A DNA stretch of 64,000 nt. It comes from Actinomadura sp. WMMA1423. GTDB taxonomy: Bacteria > Actinomycetota > Actinomycetes > Streptosporangiales > Streptosporangiaceae. The stretch is taken from NCBI RefSeq assembly GCF_006547145.1, contig NZ_CP041244.1:3782001-3846000 (forward strand). Direction: 5' to 3'. Below the pieces are notes generated by a model. That model was not told where the DNA came from and made no database searches. It saw only the letters and a program-made list of their open reading frames with translations. The position numbers and the translations under genes were made by a program. Below, piece by piece: positions 37,671 through 51,729 of the stretch (within the stretch, counting starts at the first letter, position 1; every line of letters starts with the position of its first letter).

Positions 37671-37899
37671 CGATCGGCACCAGTGACGCCCGGAATGAGG
37701 CTCCTGCGGGGGGATCTGAGCGGCGTCGCCCGCTGACGCCTCGACCCGGCCGGGCAATAAAGGCGGCGGCCTGGGCGTTGAACCCTCCGGTCCCCGCCGG
37801 AACGCGCGAAGCGCCGCCGCCGCTCGGGTAGCGTGCGGCAGCGGTGCCCCGATCCGGGCGAGGGCATCGATCTTCCGAAACCCGACGGGGGCTTCTGCT

Positions 37900-39552
37900 T
37901 TGACCGACGGTCCGCTCATCGTCCAGTCCGACAAGACGCTGCTGCTCGAGGTCGACCACGAGCTGGCCGGCGCCTGCCGCAAGGAGATCGCCCCGTTCGC
38001 CGAGCTCGAACGGGCGCCCGAGCACGTCCACACCTACCGGGTGACGCCGCTGGCGCTGTGGAACGCGCGCGCCGCGGGCCACGACGCCGAGCAGGTCGTC
38101 GACACCCTGATCCGGTTCTCCCGGTACCCCGTCCCGCACGCCCTGCTCGTGGACGTCGCCGACACGATGGCCCGCTACGGGCGGCTCCGGCTGGAGAAGG
38201 ACCCCGCGCACGGGCTCATCCTGTCGTCCTCGGACCGGGCGGTCCTGGAGGAGGTGCTGCGGGCCAAGAAGATCAAGGGGATGATCGGGGAACGGGTCGG
38301 TGCCGACGCCGTCGCCGTCCACCCGAGCGAGCGCGGCGCCCTCAAGCAGGCCCTGCTCAAGATCGGTTGGCCCGCCGAGGACCTCGCCGGCTACGTCGAC
38401 GGCGAGGCCCACGCGATCTCCCTCGTCGAGGACGGCTGGGGCCTGCGCTCCTACCAGAGCGACGCCGTCTCGGCGTTCTGGCACGGCGGCTCCGGCGTCG
38501 TCGTCCTGCCGTGCGGCGCGGGCAAGACCATCGTGGGCGCCGCCGCCATGGCCCAAGCCCAGGCGACCACGCTGATCCTCGTCACCAACACCGTCTCCGC
38601 GCACCAGTGGAAGCAGGAGCTGCTGCGCCGCACGTCCCTCACCGAGGACGAGATCGGCGAGTACACCGGCACCAAGAAGGAGATCCGGCCGGTCACCATC
38701 GCCACCTACCAGATCATGACGACGCGCCGGAAGGGCGCCTACGCGCATCTGGAGCTCTTCGACGCCCGCGACTGGGGCCTTGTCGTCTACGACGAGGTCC
38801 ACCTGCTGCCCGCGCCGATCTTCCGCATGACCGCCGACCTCCAGGCCCGCCGCCGCCTCGGCCTCACCGCCACCCTCGTCCGGGAGGACGGCCGCGAGGG
38901 GGACGTGTTCTCCCTCATCGGTCCCAAGCGCTACGACGCGCCGTGGAAGGACATGGAGGCGCAGGGCTGGATCGCGCCCGCCGACTGCGTCGAGGTGCGC
39001 GTGACCCTCACCGACTCCGAACGCCTCGCCTACGCGACCGCCGAGCCCGAGGAGCGGTACCGCTTCTGCGCCACGACCGACACCAAGACCAAGCTCATCC
39101 AGGCGCTCGTCGACCGGCACCGCGGCGAGCAGACGCTCGTCATCGGCCAGTACATCGACCAGCTGGACGAGCTGGGCTCGCTCCTGGACGCCCCGGTCAT
39201 CAAGGGCGAGACGCGAGTCCGCGAGCGGGAGCGGCTCTTCGACGCCTTCCGCAGCGGCGAGATCGACGTGCTGGTCGTGTCCAAGGTGGCGAACTTCTCC
39301 ATCGACCTGCCCGAGGCGTCCGTCGCCGTCCAGGTCTCGGGGGCCTTCGGGTCCCGTCAGGAGGAGGCCCAGCGCCTGGGACGCCTTCTGCGCCCCAAGG
39401 CGTCCGGTGCGGGGGCGCGGTTCTACGCCGTCGTGGCGCGCGACACTCTGGACCAGGACTACGCCGCCCACCGGCAGCGCTTCCTCGCCGAGCAGGGCTA
39501 CGCGTACCGGATCGTCGACGCCGACACCGTCCTGGCCGGCGACGAGTTCTGA
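37900..39552 (+). CDS. Bacterial XPB DNA repair helicase
   Basis: 550 residues from TTG 37900; MTDGPLIVQSDKTLLLEVDH matches the conserved N-terminus of mycobacterial XPB, which supports the rare start codon. It is a 3'-5' superfamily 2 DNA helicase of nucleotide-excision-type repair. Domains: N-terminal damage-recognition-like region (1-175), helicase domain 1 with Q-like RSYQSDAV, Walker A PCGAGKT, DEVH box (DEVHLLPAP), motif III LTATLVREDGREGD (containing the RED element), and helicase domain 2 with QYIDQLDELGSLLDAPVIKG and RLGRLLRPK. The XPB-specific loop and thumb are represented. No partner nuclease is adjacent; see the helicase-associated gene upstream. Confidence 0.95.
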   Translation: MTDGPLIVQSDKTLLLEVDHELAGACRKEIAPFAELERAPEHVHTYRVTPLALWNARAAGHDAEQVVDTLIRFSRYPVPHALLVDVADTMARYGRLRLEKDPAHGLILSSSDRAVLEEVLRAKKIKGMIGERVGADAVAVHPSERGALKQALLKIGWPAEDLAGYVDGEAHAISLVEDGWGLRSYQSDAVSAFWHGGSGVVVLPCGAGKTIVGAAAMAQAQATTLILVTNTVSAHQWKQELLRRTSLTEDEIGEYTGTKKEIRPVTIATYQIMTTRRKGAYAHLELFDARDWGLVVYDEVHLLPAPIFRMTADLQARRRLGLTATLVREDGREGDVFSLIGPKRYDAPWKDMEAQGWIAPADCVEVRVTLTDSERLAYATAEPEERYRFCATTDTKTKLIQALVDRHRGEQTLVIGQYIDQLDELGSLLDAPVIKGETRVRERERLFDAFRSGEIDVLVVSKVANFSIDLPEASVAVQVSGAFGSRQEEAQRLGRLLRPKASGAGARFYAVVARDTLDQDYAAHRQRFLAEQGYAYRIVDADTVLAGDEF

Positions 39553-39613
39553 TTCCCCGGTGCCGCACGGCACCACGAGAAGCGCCGACATTACGAAAAG
39601 CGCCGAAACGGAA

Positions 39614-39643
39614 AAAGGCCCCGCCGGTTACGGCGGGGCCTTT
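39614..39643. terminator. 13-bp bidirectional terminator between XPB and the rRNA operon
   Basis: AAAGGCCCCGCCG / CGGCGGGGCCTTT with a 4-nt loop; each strand ends in a short T run. It ends both the rRNA transcript (minus) and XPB (plus). Confidence 0.9.
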
Positions 39644-39654
39644 CCCAATATGTG

Positions 39655-39771
39655 TCCGGCGGCGTCCTACTCTCCCACACGGTCCCCCATGCAGTACCAT
39701 CGGCGCTGAAGGGCTTAACTTCCGGGTTCGGGATGGGACCGGGTGTTTCCCCTTCGCCAAAACCACCGAAC
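39655..39771 (-). rRNA. rrf: 5S ribosomal RNA
   Basis: About 117 nt. On the minus strand it starts GTTCGGTGGTTTTGGCG, has the conserved CCCATCCCGAACCCGGAAG loop and ends near GGACGCCGCCGGACA. Third gene of the rRNA operon, with a 156-nt spacer from the 23S gene. End positions are estimates. Confidence 0.95.
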
Positions 39772-39927
39772 GCCTCAACGCACCACCCCGACGGGGCGGG
39801 CAAATCAACGTCCGAGCCTTCGACTCGGTATATCCAGTTATCAGTGACTGCGGTCACCCAGGTTGTTTTCTGGGAACCACACAGGGACGCGAACCATCTC
39901 TCGCAGCGACATGCTTTGAACGTTCAG

Positions 39928-44999
<5,072 letters not shown>

Positions 45000-45187
45000 T
45001 TAAGGTCCAAACGACAGACCAGGGGGCGAACCCCGACCCGCCAAACCTTGGAAACAATCCCGGCATCGCCATCCTCGAAAGGATGACATTGCCTCAAAGA
45101 AATCCCCACCACCCCACGAATGGAGCGGCACGGGGCGACCCGACCAGAAAACTGGCCGAGCCGATAAAGGCACTGGCTTTTAACACG

Positions 45188-45208
45188 CTGTTGAGTTCTC
45201 AAGAAACG
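45188..45208 (-). promoter_or_regulatory. rRNA leader boxA-like or processing element
   Basis: TTGAGAACTCAACAG on the minus strand about 190 nt upstream of the 16S gene, repeated in modified form in the 16S-23S spacer; a similar ACTCAACAGCG also appears near 43270. Confidence 0.5.
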
Positions 45209-45264
45209 GACACCCACCGCGCTGGACCCGCTTCCGCGTTTCCCGCTCCGGGGCGACTCGACTT

Positions 45265-45292
45265 ACTTTATCGGATCCGTCCCGACTGTCAA
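45265..45292 (-). promoter_or_regulatory. rRNA operon promoter, proximal
   Basis: TTGACA (45292-45287), a 16-nt spacer and TAAAGT (45270-45265) on the minus strand, about 265 nt upstream of the 16S gene. Strong match to a housekeeping sigma promoter. Confidence 0.85.
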
Positions 45293-45356
45293 TTCGGGGC
45301 TTCTCCGATACGCCTTTCCAATCCCGCTTGCGCGGCACCTTCCGGGCGGTGGAGCT

Positions 45357-45384
45357 ATTTCATCAGATCCGGTCCGATTGTCAA
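45357..45384 (-). promoter_or_regulatory. rRNA operon promoter, distal duplicate
   Basis: TTGACA (45384-45379), a 16-nt spacer and TGAAAT (45362-45357), 92 nt upstream of the proximal promoter. The spacers are related (both contain CGGATC-GAT), so one is a duplicate of the other. The remaining 320 nt up to 45705 hold no gene that I can see. Confidence 0.75.
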
Positions 45385-45705
45385 AATCGAGCTTTTTCCG
45401 ACCCATCCCGACGATGCGGGCGCGACGAAGCCGCGTCAGCAGGTCGAGGATGGTTCCCCCGGGCCGGCCGCCGTTAGGCGTCCCGCACTCCCGTGGGGCG
45501 AAGTGAACAGTATGCCCAAGACGAGTGAACGTCAAACCGGCTCGCACGGGCCAATCGCCGCGGCTCTCCCGGGCGGTCGCGCCACACGCGCACCCGCACC
45601 CGTCTTACCTCGGGTTTTGTCCGGCTACACCCCGCTTGCCCCGCCGAGAATCCGCGACCAAGCGGCCGATGTCTCTGTTCGGCAACGCCGGCCGTTCGGC
45701 GTGGC

Positions 45706-46053
45706 TCAGGCTTTGGCCTGGTACCCGCCGACGAACAGGACCCCTTCGGCGATGACCCAGGTGAAGGCCGCGACGGCGAGCAGCACGTCCAGGCGGTAGG
45801 GCCTGCGGCGGACAGCGGGCACCGTCCACGCGGTCACGGCGAGGGCCGCCGCGATGACGGCCACGGGCGCCGAGACCCGTACGGCGTCGTCGAATCCGGC
45901 GGCGCAGCTCGGGTCGTGCCCCTCGTCCTCACCGCAGAAGGCGGCCTCACCCCACCCTCCGAGGGCCGAGAAGATCCAGAGGGCGGCCAGCGCGCAGTTC
46001 GCGATCGTCGGGATGGCCGGCGAGATCCACCAGCCGTTCGGACGCTCGGACAT
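45706..46053 (-). CDS. Small four-helix membrane protein
   Basis: 115 residues from ATG 46053 (AGG 5 nt upstream); a GTG at 46062 adds 3 residues. Hydrophobic segments lie at about residues 14-30, 56-78 and 85-112, with a Cys/Asp/Glu-rich extracellular-looking loop between the first two (FCGEDEGHDPSCAAGFDD). The two cysteines could form a disulfide. I recognise no family. It is in the same orientation as the LURP-one-like gene, 69 nt downstream of it. Confidence 0.65.
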   Translation of the reverse strand: MSERPNGWWISPAIPTIANCALAALWIFSALGGWGEAAFCGEDEGHDPSCAAGFDDAVRVSAPVAVIAAALAVTAWTVPAVRRRPYRLDVLLAVAAFTWVIAEGVLFVGGYQAKA

Positions 46054-46122
46054 GGCCTGCACGAACGGAACGTACCTCGCCCCGCGCCCGCCGGGAACCC
46101 CCGCCGGCCGTCCGCCGCCGGG

Positions 46123-46713
46123 TCAGGTGATCTCCTTCGCCTCGTGCAGGTTCATGTCCATGACGATGGCCGTCATGACCGCCATCGTCCGCAGCGGCTC
46201 CCGGACGGGGTCGGCGATCTCCACCGCGTACTTGTCGGCCGTGGTCAGCAGGTGCGTGGCGAGGCCCGCCCACTTCTTGCGCACGTGCGCCACCCTGCCG
46301 CCGCCGGCGTCCTTCACCTCGAAGTTGTTGCGCGGCACGTCCACGTCGACCGAGCCGATGTGCGTCCCGCCGTCGTCGTAGATGACGTAGCGGCGGCCCA
46401 CCCTCTCGGTGACGAACGAGCCGACGCGCTCCCCGTCCGCCCGGAGGACCTCGGTGTACTCGCGCCCGCTCTGCTTGTCCACGACGAACAGGGGGTCACC
46501 GTCGGGCGTCGTCAGCAGGACGGCACGGGCGTCGAGGTTCGACTTGCCGGGGAACAGGCCGCGCATGACCGCGGAGTCGCCCTTGTCGTCGGTCGGCGCC
46601 GCGATGGCGAGGACGGTCCCGTCGCCGTCCAGCACCTTGTACCGCGACTTGGCCAGCGGTCCCCTGCGAGGCTGTTCGACCCTGAGCACCGGGGAGCTGA
46701 ACACTTCGCTCAC
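46123..46713 (-). CDS. LURP-one/scramblase-like protein
   Basis: 196 residues from GTG 46713, with AGGAG 6 nt upstream. The Tubby-like/LURP-one pattern is visible: repeated beta-strands RYKVLDGDGTVLAIAAPTDD, LLTTPDGDPLFVVDKQSGRE, RYVIYDDGGTHIGSVDVDVP and FEVKDAGGGRVAHVRKKWAG, then a hydrophobic C-terminal helix AVMTAIVMDMN. Bacterial members are uncharacterised; a membrane-lipid-binding role is suggested by the family. It lies between groEL and a small membrane protein, all on the minus strand, but separated from groEL by 392 nt. Confidence 0.8.
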   Translation of the reverse strand: MSEVFSSPVLRVEQPRRGPLAKSRYKVLDGDGTVLAIAAPTDDKGDSAVMRGLFPGKSNLDARAVLLTTPDGDPLFVVDKQSGREYTEVLRADGERVGSFVTERVGRRYVIYDDGGTHIGSVDVDVPRNNFEVKDAGGGRVAHVRKKWAGLATHLLTTADKYAVEIADPVREPLRTMAVMTAIVMDMNLHEAKEIT

Positions 46714-47037
46714 GTGTTCTCCTGCCTCGTCGGCCGCTTCCGCGACCGCCCTCGATATTCACCTTGCCGGCGCGCCCGCACCCTCCGCGGCGCGCCTTCC
46801 AAGCGGTGATCCTGCCAAGTGCCGCACCCGCAGGGGAAGCACCTTTCCGGGCGCCTCCGGGTCCGGCGCCCCCGCCGGCCCGCGCTCCCGGCCGTTGACC
46901 TGCGTCGGCACGGACGAGGTGTCCGTCTGAGGAACATTCCTCTTTCGGTCCGGTATCCCGACCATCGCCGACGACGTCCCTGCCGGCTCTGTCCCTCCCA
47001 TGGCGGCGGCCCGCCCGTTCTCGGCTTCGCGGGGACG
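46714..47037. other. Gap without a supported gene
   Basis: About 324 nt between the groEL terminator and the LURP-one-like start. Frames such as the 80-codon minus-strand frame 46759-47001 lack a ribosome binding site and family resemblance. It presumably carries the LURP-one promoter. Confidence 0.6.
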
Positions 47038-47073
47038 TGAAAGGGGCGGCCCCCGAAGGAACCGCCCCTTTCA
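47038..47073 (-). terminator. groEL terminator
   Basis: TGAAAGGGGCGG / CCGCCCCTTTCA, a perfect 12-bp stem with a 12-nt loop, 33 nt downstream of the groEL stop. Confidence 0.85.
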
Positions 47074-47105
47074 TGCGCATCAGGATGCGCGACGTGCAGA
47101 CCCGA

Positions 47106-48836
<1,731 letters not shown>

Positions 48837-48865
48837 TCATCGCCCCGACCCATGACTGTGTGAAG

Positions 48866-48892
48866 TTGTCACTCTCCACAGCAGAGTGCCAA
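48866..48892. promoter_or_regulatory. CIRCE operator 1 (proximal to groEL)
   Basis: TTGTCACTC-N9-GAGTGCCAA, close to the CIRCE consensus TTAGCACTC-N9-GAGTGCTAA. Binding site for the heat-shock repressor HrcA. Confidence 0.85.
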
Positions 48893-48899
48893 TGTTTGT

Positions 48900-48926
48900 T
48901 TAGCACTCTACCCCGTCGAGTGCAAG
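48900..48926. promoter_or_regulatory. CIRCE operator 2 overlapping the groEL promoter
   Basis: TTAGCACTC-N9-GAGTGCAAG, 7 nt from operator 1. On the minus strand the same bases contain TTGCAC, a 17-nt spacer and TAAACA, a likely promoter, so HrcA binding would block RNA polymerase. Confidence 0.85.
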
Positions 48927-49010
48927 CGCCACACATCCCCGCCCGAAGCTGTCACCGCCGCCTGCCCGGACCTGTCCTGACCAGCGGTGGGAAGCCTGGC
49001 GCGCGCTCCG

Positions 49011-49460
49011 TCACCCGAGCAGGACGGCGGCGGTCCCCACGATGGCCGACATGCCGGGGAACGCCAGGAAGCACGCCGTCCAGGCGATCGCACGTTCCTG
49101 CCCGAGCGTCGCACCGGCGGTCTCCAGCCTAAGGCGGACGTCCTCGAGGGGATGGAGATCTCGCGCGGGGAGTGCGAGGCCCACCAGCGGCGAGTAGAGC
49201 ATGCCCGCAACGACGAACAGGGCGGCGAGGGCCCACTCCGGGGCGTCCGGCGCGAACAGGTTGTTGATCAGGAGCCCGGCGAGCGCGAACAGCAGCAGGC
49301 CCGAGAGATGTACTGCCGCCGTGAGAAGGAGGGCCCGCACGACGCTCGCTCGCGCCGCCCGCACCAGCCATGGGAAGTAGCGGCGCGGGAGCCACAGCTG
49401 TCCGACGGCCACCCCCCAGAACAGGACCCAGACGGCCGTCCAGACCACGAGTGCACTCAT
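49011..49460 (-). CDS. Membrane protein of unknown function
   Basis: 149 residues from ATG 49460 with GGAGGG 5 nt upstream. Four hydrophobic segments (about 3-22, 40-66, 78-98, 127-148) with RRYFPWLVRAARASVVRALL between the first two, and LPARDLHPLEDVRLRLETAG as the third loop. No family recognised. It stands alone between groEL and the Gln-rich gene. Confidence 0.7.
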   Translation of the reverse strand: MSALVVWTAVWVLFWGVAVGQLWLPRRYFPWLVRAARASVVRALLLTAAVHLSGLLLFALAGLLINNLFAPDAPEWALAALFVVAGMLYSPLVGLALPARDLHPLEDVRLRLETAGATLGQERAIAWTACFLAFPGMSAIVGTAAVLLG

Positions 49461-49915
49461 CTGGCCCTCCCCCGAATGCCAGTAAATCCTGGCACGACCG
49501 GGAGCCGCCCGCCAGGGCGCAGGGGCGCCGGCGGGCTTCCTGAGGTGGGGGCGATGGAGACCAAGGTCTCACTGCTCGGTGAGGTCGGCGGGGGAGTCCG
49601 GCCGGGCGCCGGCAATTTTCCGCCCTGTTCTCAATGCCGGTCCCGCGCGATGGCGCCCCTGTGATCGGGCGGCGGCAGTATGGGGTCCATTGCGCAGTCG
49701 AAAGCGCGTCAGTTCCGGTTCGGCAGGACCCTGTCGTTGCGTCCGGTGATGCCGATCCAGGTCGATACAGGGGCGTTTTCGCCGACGTTTGCGGCGGCCC
49801 GGTTGCCTGTGCTTGCCACGACCCGGCGGGCCGCTTTCAGGTGGAGTTTGGCATGGTGAGGATGTTTCTTCTCGTCCCAGGCAAAGGGCCGCCGCAAACG
49901 GGTCCGGACATGGGT
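49461..49915. other. Gap without a supported gene
   Basis: About 455 nt. The frame 49709-49897 on the minus strand (62 codons) has no ribosome binding site or known resemblance. The region ends at the terminator of the Gln-rich gene. Base composition looks somewhat less GC-rich than its surroundings. Confidence 0.55.
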
Positions 49916-49955
49916 GGCCGCTCCGGCTTCGATGCGAGACCGGGCCGGAGCGGCC
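49916..49955 (-). terminator. Terminator of the Gln-rich protein gene
   Basis: GGCCGCTCCGGC / GCCGGAGCGGCC, a perfect 12-bp stem with a 16-nt loop, 35 nt downstream of the stop codon. Confidence 0.75.
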
Positions 49956-49989
49956 GTGGTGCTTCGAGCTGTTCTTTCGGGAGCCGCGG

Positions 49990-51138
49990 TTACTTGCTGG
50001 ACTCCTGCTCGGGGCCCGCCACCGCGTTGATCACGGTGTTGTGCTCCCCGCCGTGGATGTGGCTGTTGATGTCGTCGACCATCGTCGCGCTGTTCCCGGC
50101 GAGGACGAGCGAGTGGGGCGACTTGGTGAGGTTCGTGAACACCGCGTCGCCGGAGCCGTTCTCGGCCACGCCGACGTCACCGTTCTGACCGACCGCCGCC
50201 TGCTTGACCGCGTGGATGTCCACCGAACCGTGCTTCGGCCGGGGCTTCTCCGCGGCCGCGCGCTGCCCCATCTGCGGAGCGCTCATGGCGTCCTGCTGCT
50301 GCGGGGCGTTCTGCTGGGCCTCCTGCTGGGGCGCGGCCTGCTGGTAGTAGCCCCCCTGCGGGGCGGCCTGGTGGTGGTAGCCCCCCTGCGAGGCGGCCTG
50401 CTGGTAGCCCTGCTCAGGCGCGCCCTGCTGGGCGTCCTGCTGCTGGGCGTTCTGCTGGGCGTCCTGCTGCTGGGCGTTCTGCTGAGCATCCTGCTCAGGA
50501 GCGGCCAGCTCGTTGCCCTGCTCCGGCGCGGCCTGCTGCGCGTCCTGCTGAGGCGCGGCCGCCTCGCCCTGCTGCTGCTGGGCGTTCTGCTGGGCGTCCT
50601 GCTGCTGGGCGTTCTGCTGAGCATCCTGCTCAGGAGCGGCCAGCTCGTTGCCCTGCTCCGGCGCGGCCTGCTGCGCGTCCTGCTCCGGAGCGGCCTGCAG
50701 CGACTCCTGCTGCGGAGCCGCCTCCGCCTGCGGCGCGGCCTCCTGCTGCTGAGCGGTCTGCTGAGGAGCCGCCTGCTGCTTCGGAGCGGCCTGCTGCTCC
50801 TCGGCCTTGGCCAGGGAGACCTTGGTGGCCTCCGCCTGCTCGGCGCCCTCGACACCGGCGACGGCGGTGTTGTGCTTCCCGCCGTGCAGTTTCGTGGTGA
50901 TGTCACCGGTCTTCACCGGCTTGTTCCCGATCACCGGCGCGGCATGCGGGGACTTGACGATGTCGGTGTACATCAGGTCGCCGGGACCCTTCTCACTGAC
51001 GTAGGTGGGGCCGTTGTGGCCAACGTACGCCTTCTCCACGGCGTAGAAGTTGATGTCGGCCATGGCAGAGGGAGCCGCGAGGACCGCCGCCCCCATCGTT
51101 ATCCCGGTAACGGCCATCGTGCGCAAAATGCGCTTCAT
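49990..51138 (-). CDS. Secreted protein: two homologous end domains joined by a Gln-rich repeat linker
   Basis: 382 residues from ATG 51138, with GAGGAAAGG just upstream. A signal peptide (1-27, ending SAMA) precedes domain A (about 29-100), a linker of about 200 residues dominated by Gln, Ala, Glu and Pro, and domain B (about 305-382). Domains A and B align: AVEKAYVGHNG against AVKQAAVGQNG, IVKSPH against LTKSPH, DITTKLHGGKHNT against DINSHIHGGEHNT. The linker includes QQNAQQQDAQQNAQQQ-type runs and an exact 45-residue duplication. No cysteine or enzyme motif is seen. The layout suggests a cell-surface or matrix protein with self-associating domains; I recognise no family, and it is not a chaplin or rodlin. 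Confidence 0.85.
   Translation of the reverse strand: MKRILRTMAVTGITMGAAVLAAPSAMADINFYAVEKAYVGHNGPTYVSEKGPGDLMYTDIVKSPHAAPVIGNKPVKTGDITTKLHGGKHNTAVAGVEGAEQAEATKVSLAKAEEQQAAPKQQAAPQQTAQQQEAAPQAEAAPQQESLQAAPEQDAQQAAPEQGNELAAPEQDAQQNAQQQDAQQNAQQQQGEAAAPQQDAQQAAPEQGNELAAPEQDAQQNAQQQDAQQNAQQQDAQQGAPEQGYQQAASQGGYHHQAAPQGGYYQQAAPQQEAQQNAPQQQDAMSAPQMGQRAAAEKPRPKHGSVDIHAVKQAAVGQNGDVGVAENGSGDAVFTNLTKSPHSLVLAGNSATMVDDINSHIHGGEHNTVINAVAGPEQESSK
50440..50709. repeat. Direct duplication of about 135 bp inside the Gln-rich linker
   Basis: The marker GAGCATCCTGCTCAGGAGCG occurs at 50484 and again at 50619, exactly 135 bp (45 codons) apart, and the flanking bases match over about a full unit. In-frame, so the linker can lengthen or shorten by recombination. 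Confidence 0.85.
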
Positions 51139-51390
51139 GCCTTTCCTCACTCTCGTAAGCCGATCGGCGCCCCAGGGGGCGCCACTCCGGGATCAATCTT
51201 CCAGGAGGCGGCCAGGGAGAAACCCAAGTGCCGGAGAGGCGGTGATCAAGATCCAAAGCACGATACTGGCGCTCGCTAAAGGTTTGTCCATGTCCGTTTA
51301 GCCGGGCCGGACGAACAGTCTCCCAATTCGGTATTCACTGGGGCATCGGCATTGCGAAGAATCGGTAATTCACCAGACGTGCACGGAAAA

Positions 51391-51418
51391 GCCCCGGCAC
51401 GGTGGGACGTGCCGGGGC
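51391..51418 (-). terminator. Terminator of the sulfur-carrier operon
   Basis: GCCCCGGCACG / CGTGCCGGGGC (11 bp, 6-nt loop) followed by TTTTCC on the minus strand, 18 nt after the stop codon. Confidence 0.9.
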
Positions 51419-51435
51419 CTTGGCGGTGGTCGGCG

Positions 51436-51714
51436 TCAGCCGCCGGCGACCGCGGGGATGATGGAGATCTGGGCGCCCTCGGGCGTCGGGGTGTCGAGGC
51501 CCTCCGCGAAGCGGACGTCCTCGTCTCCGACGTAGACGTTCACGAATCGGCGGATCTTGCCCGCGTCGTCCAGGATGCGGGCGGAGATGCCGGAATAGCT
51601 GGCCTCGAGGTCGGCGACGACCGCGCGCAGGGTCTCCCCCTCGGCCTTCACTTCGGACTCGCCGCCGGTGTAGGTCCGCAGGATCGTCGGGATACGGACG
51701 GACACGCTGCTCAT
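51436..51714 (-). CDS. Ubiquitin-like sulfur-carrier protein (ThiS/MoaD/CysO type)
   Basis: 92 residues from ATG 51714, with AAGGAG 7 nt upstream. The beta-grasp pattern is VSVRIPTILRTYTGGESEVK, TLRAVVADLEASYSGISARI, FVNVYVGDEDVRFAEGLDTP, then GAQISIIPAVAGG. The exposed C-terminal Gly-Gly is the site of adenylation and thiocarboxylation in this family. It begins 15 nt after the threonine-synthase-like gene, so both are under the same SAM-I riboswitch. CysO (with CysM) delivers sulfur for cysteine in mycobacteria. No moa or thi genes are nearby, which argues against molybdopterin or thiamin as the target. Confidence 0.92.
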   Translation of the reverse strand: MSSVSVRIPTILRTYTGGESEVKAEGETLRAVVADLEASYSGISARILDDAGKIRRFVNVYVGDEDVRFAEGLDTPTPEGAQISIIPAVAGG

Positions 51715-51729
51715 GCTGCTCCTTTGTTC

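Noticed and set aside
37382..37867. Minus-strand frames over the 83-bp repeats
   Set aside because: Frame-rotating translations of a non-coding repeat, without a ribosome binding site.
46759..47001. 80-codon minus-strand frame between groEL and the LURP-one-like gene
   Set aside because: Low-complexity Gly/Pro/Arg composition and no start signals.
49709..49897. 62-codon minus-strand frame as a gene or transposase remnant
   Set aside because: No ribosome binding site, no recognisable motif and no inverted repeats.
49990..51138. Chaplin or rodlin surface protein
   Set aside because: It lacks the chaplin two-Cys hydrophobic domain and shows no rodlin similarity.
51436..51714. Molybdopterin synthase small subunit (MoaD proper)
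   Set aside because: No moaE or other moa genes nearby, and the SAM riboswitch operon points to sulfur amino acids.
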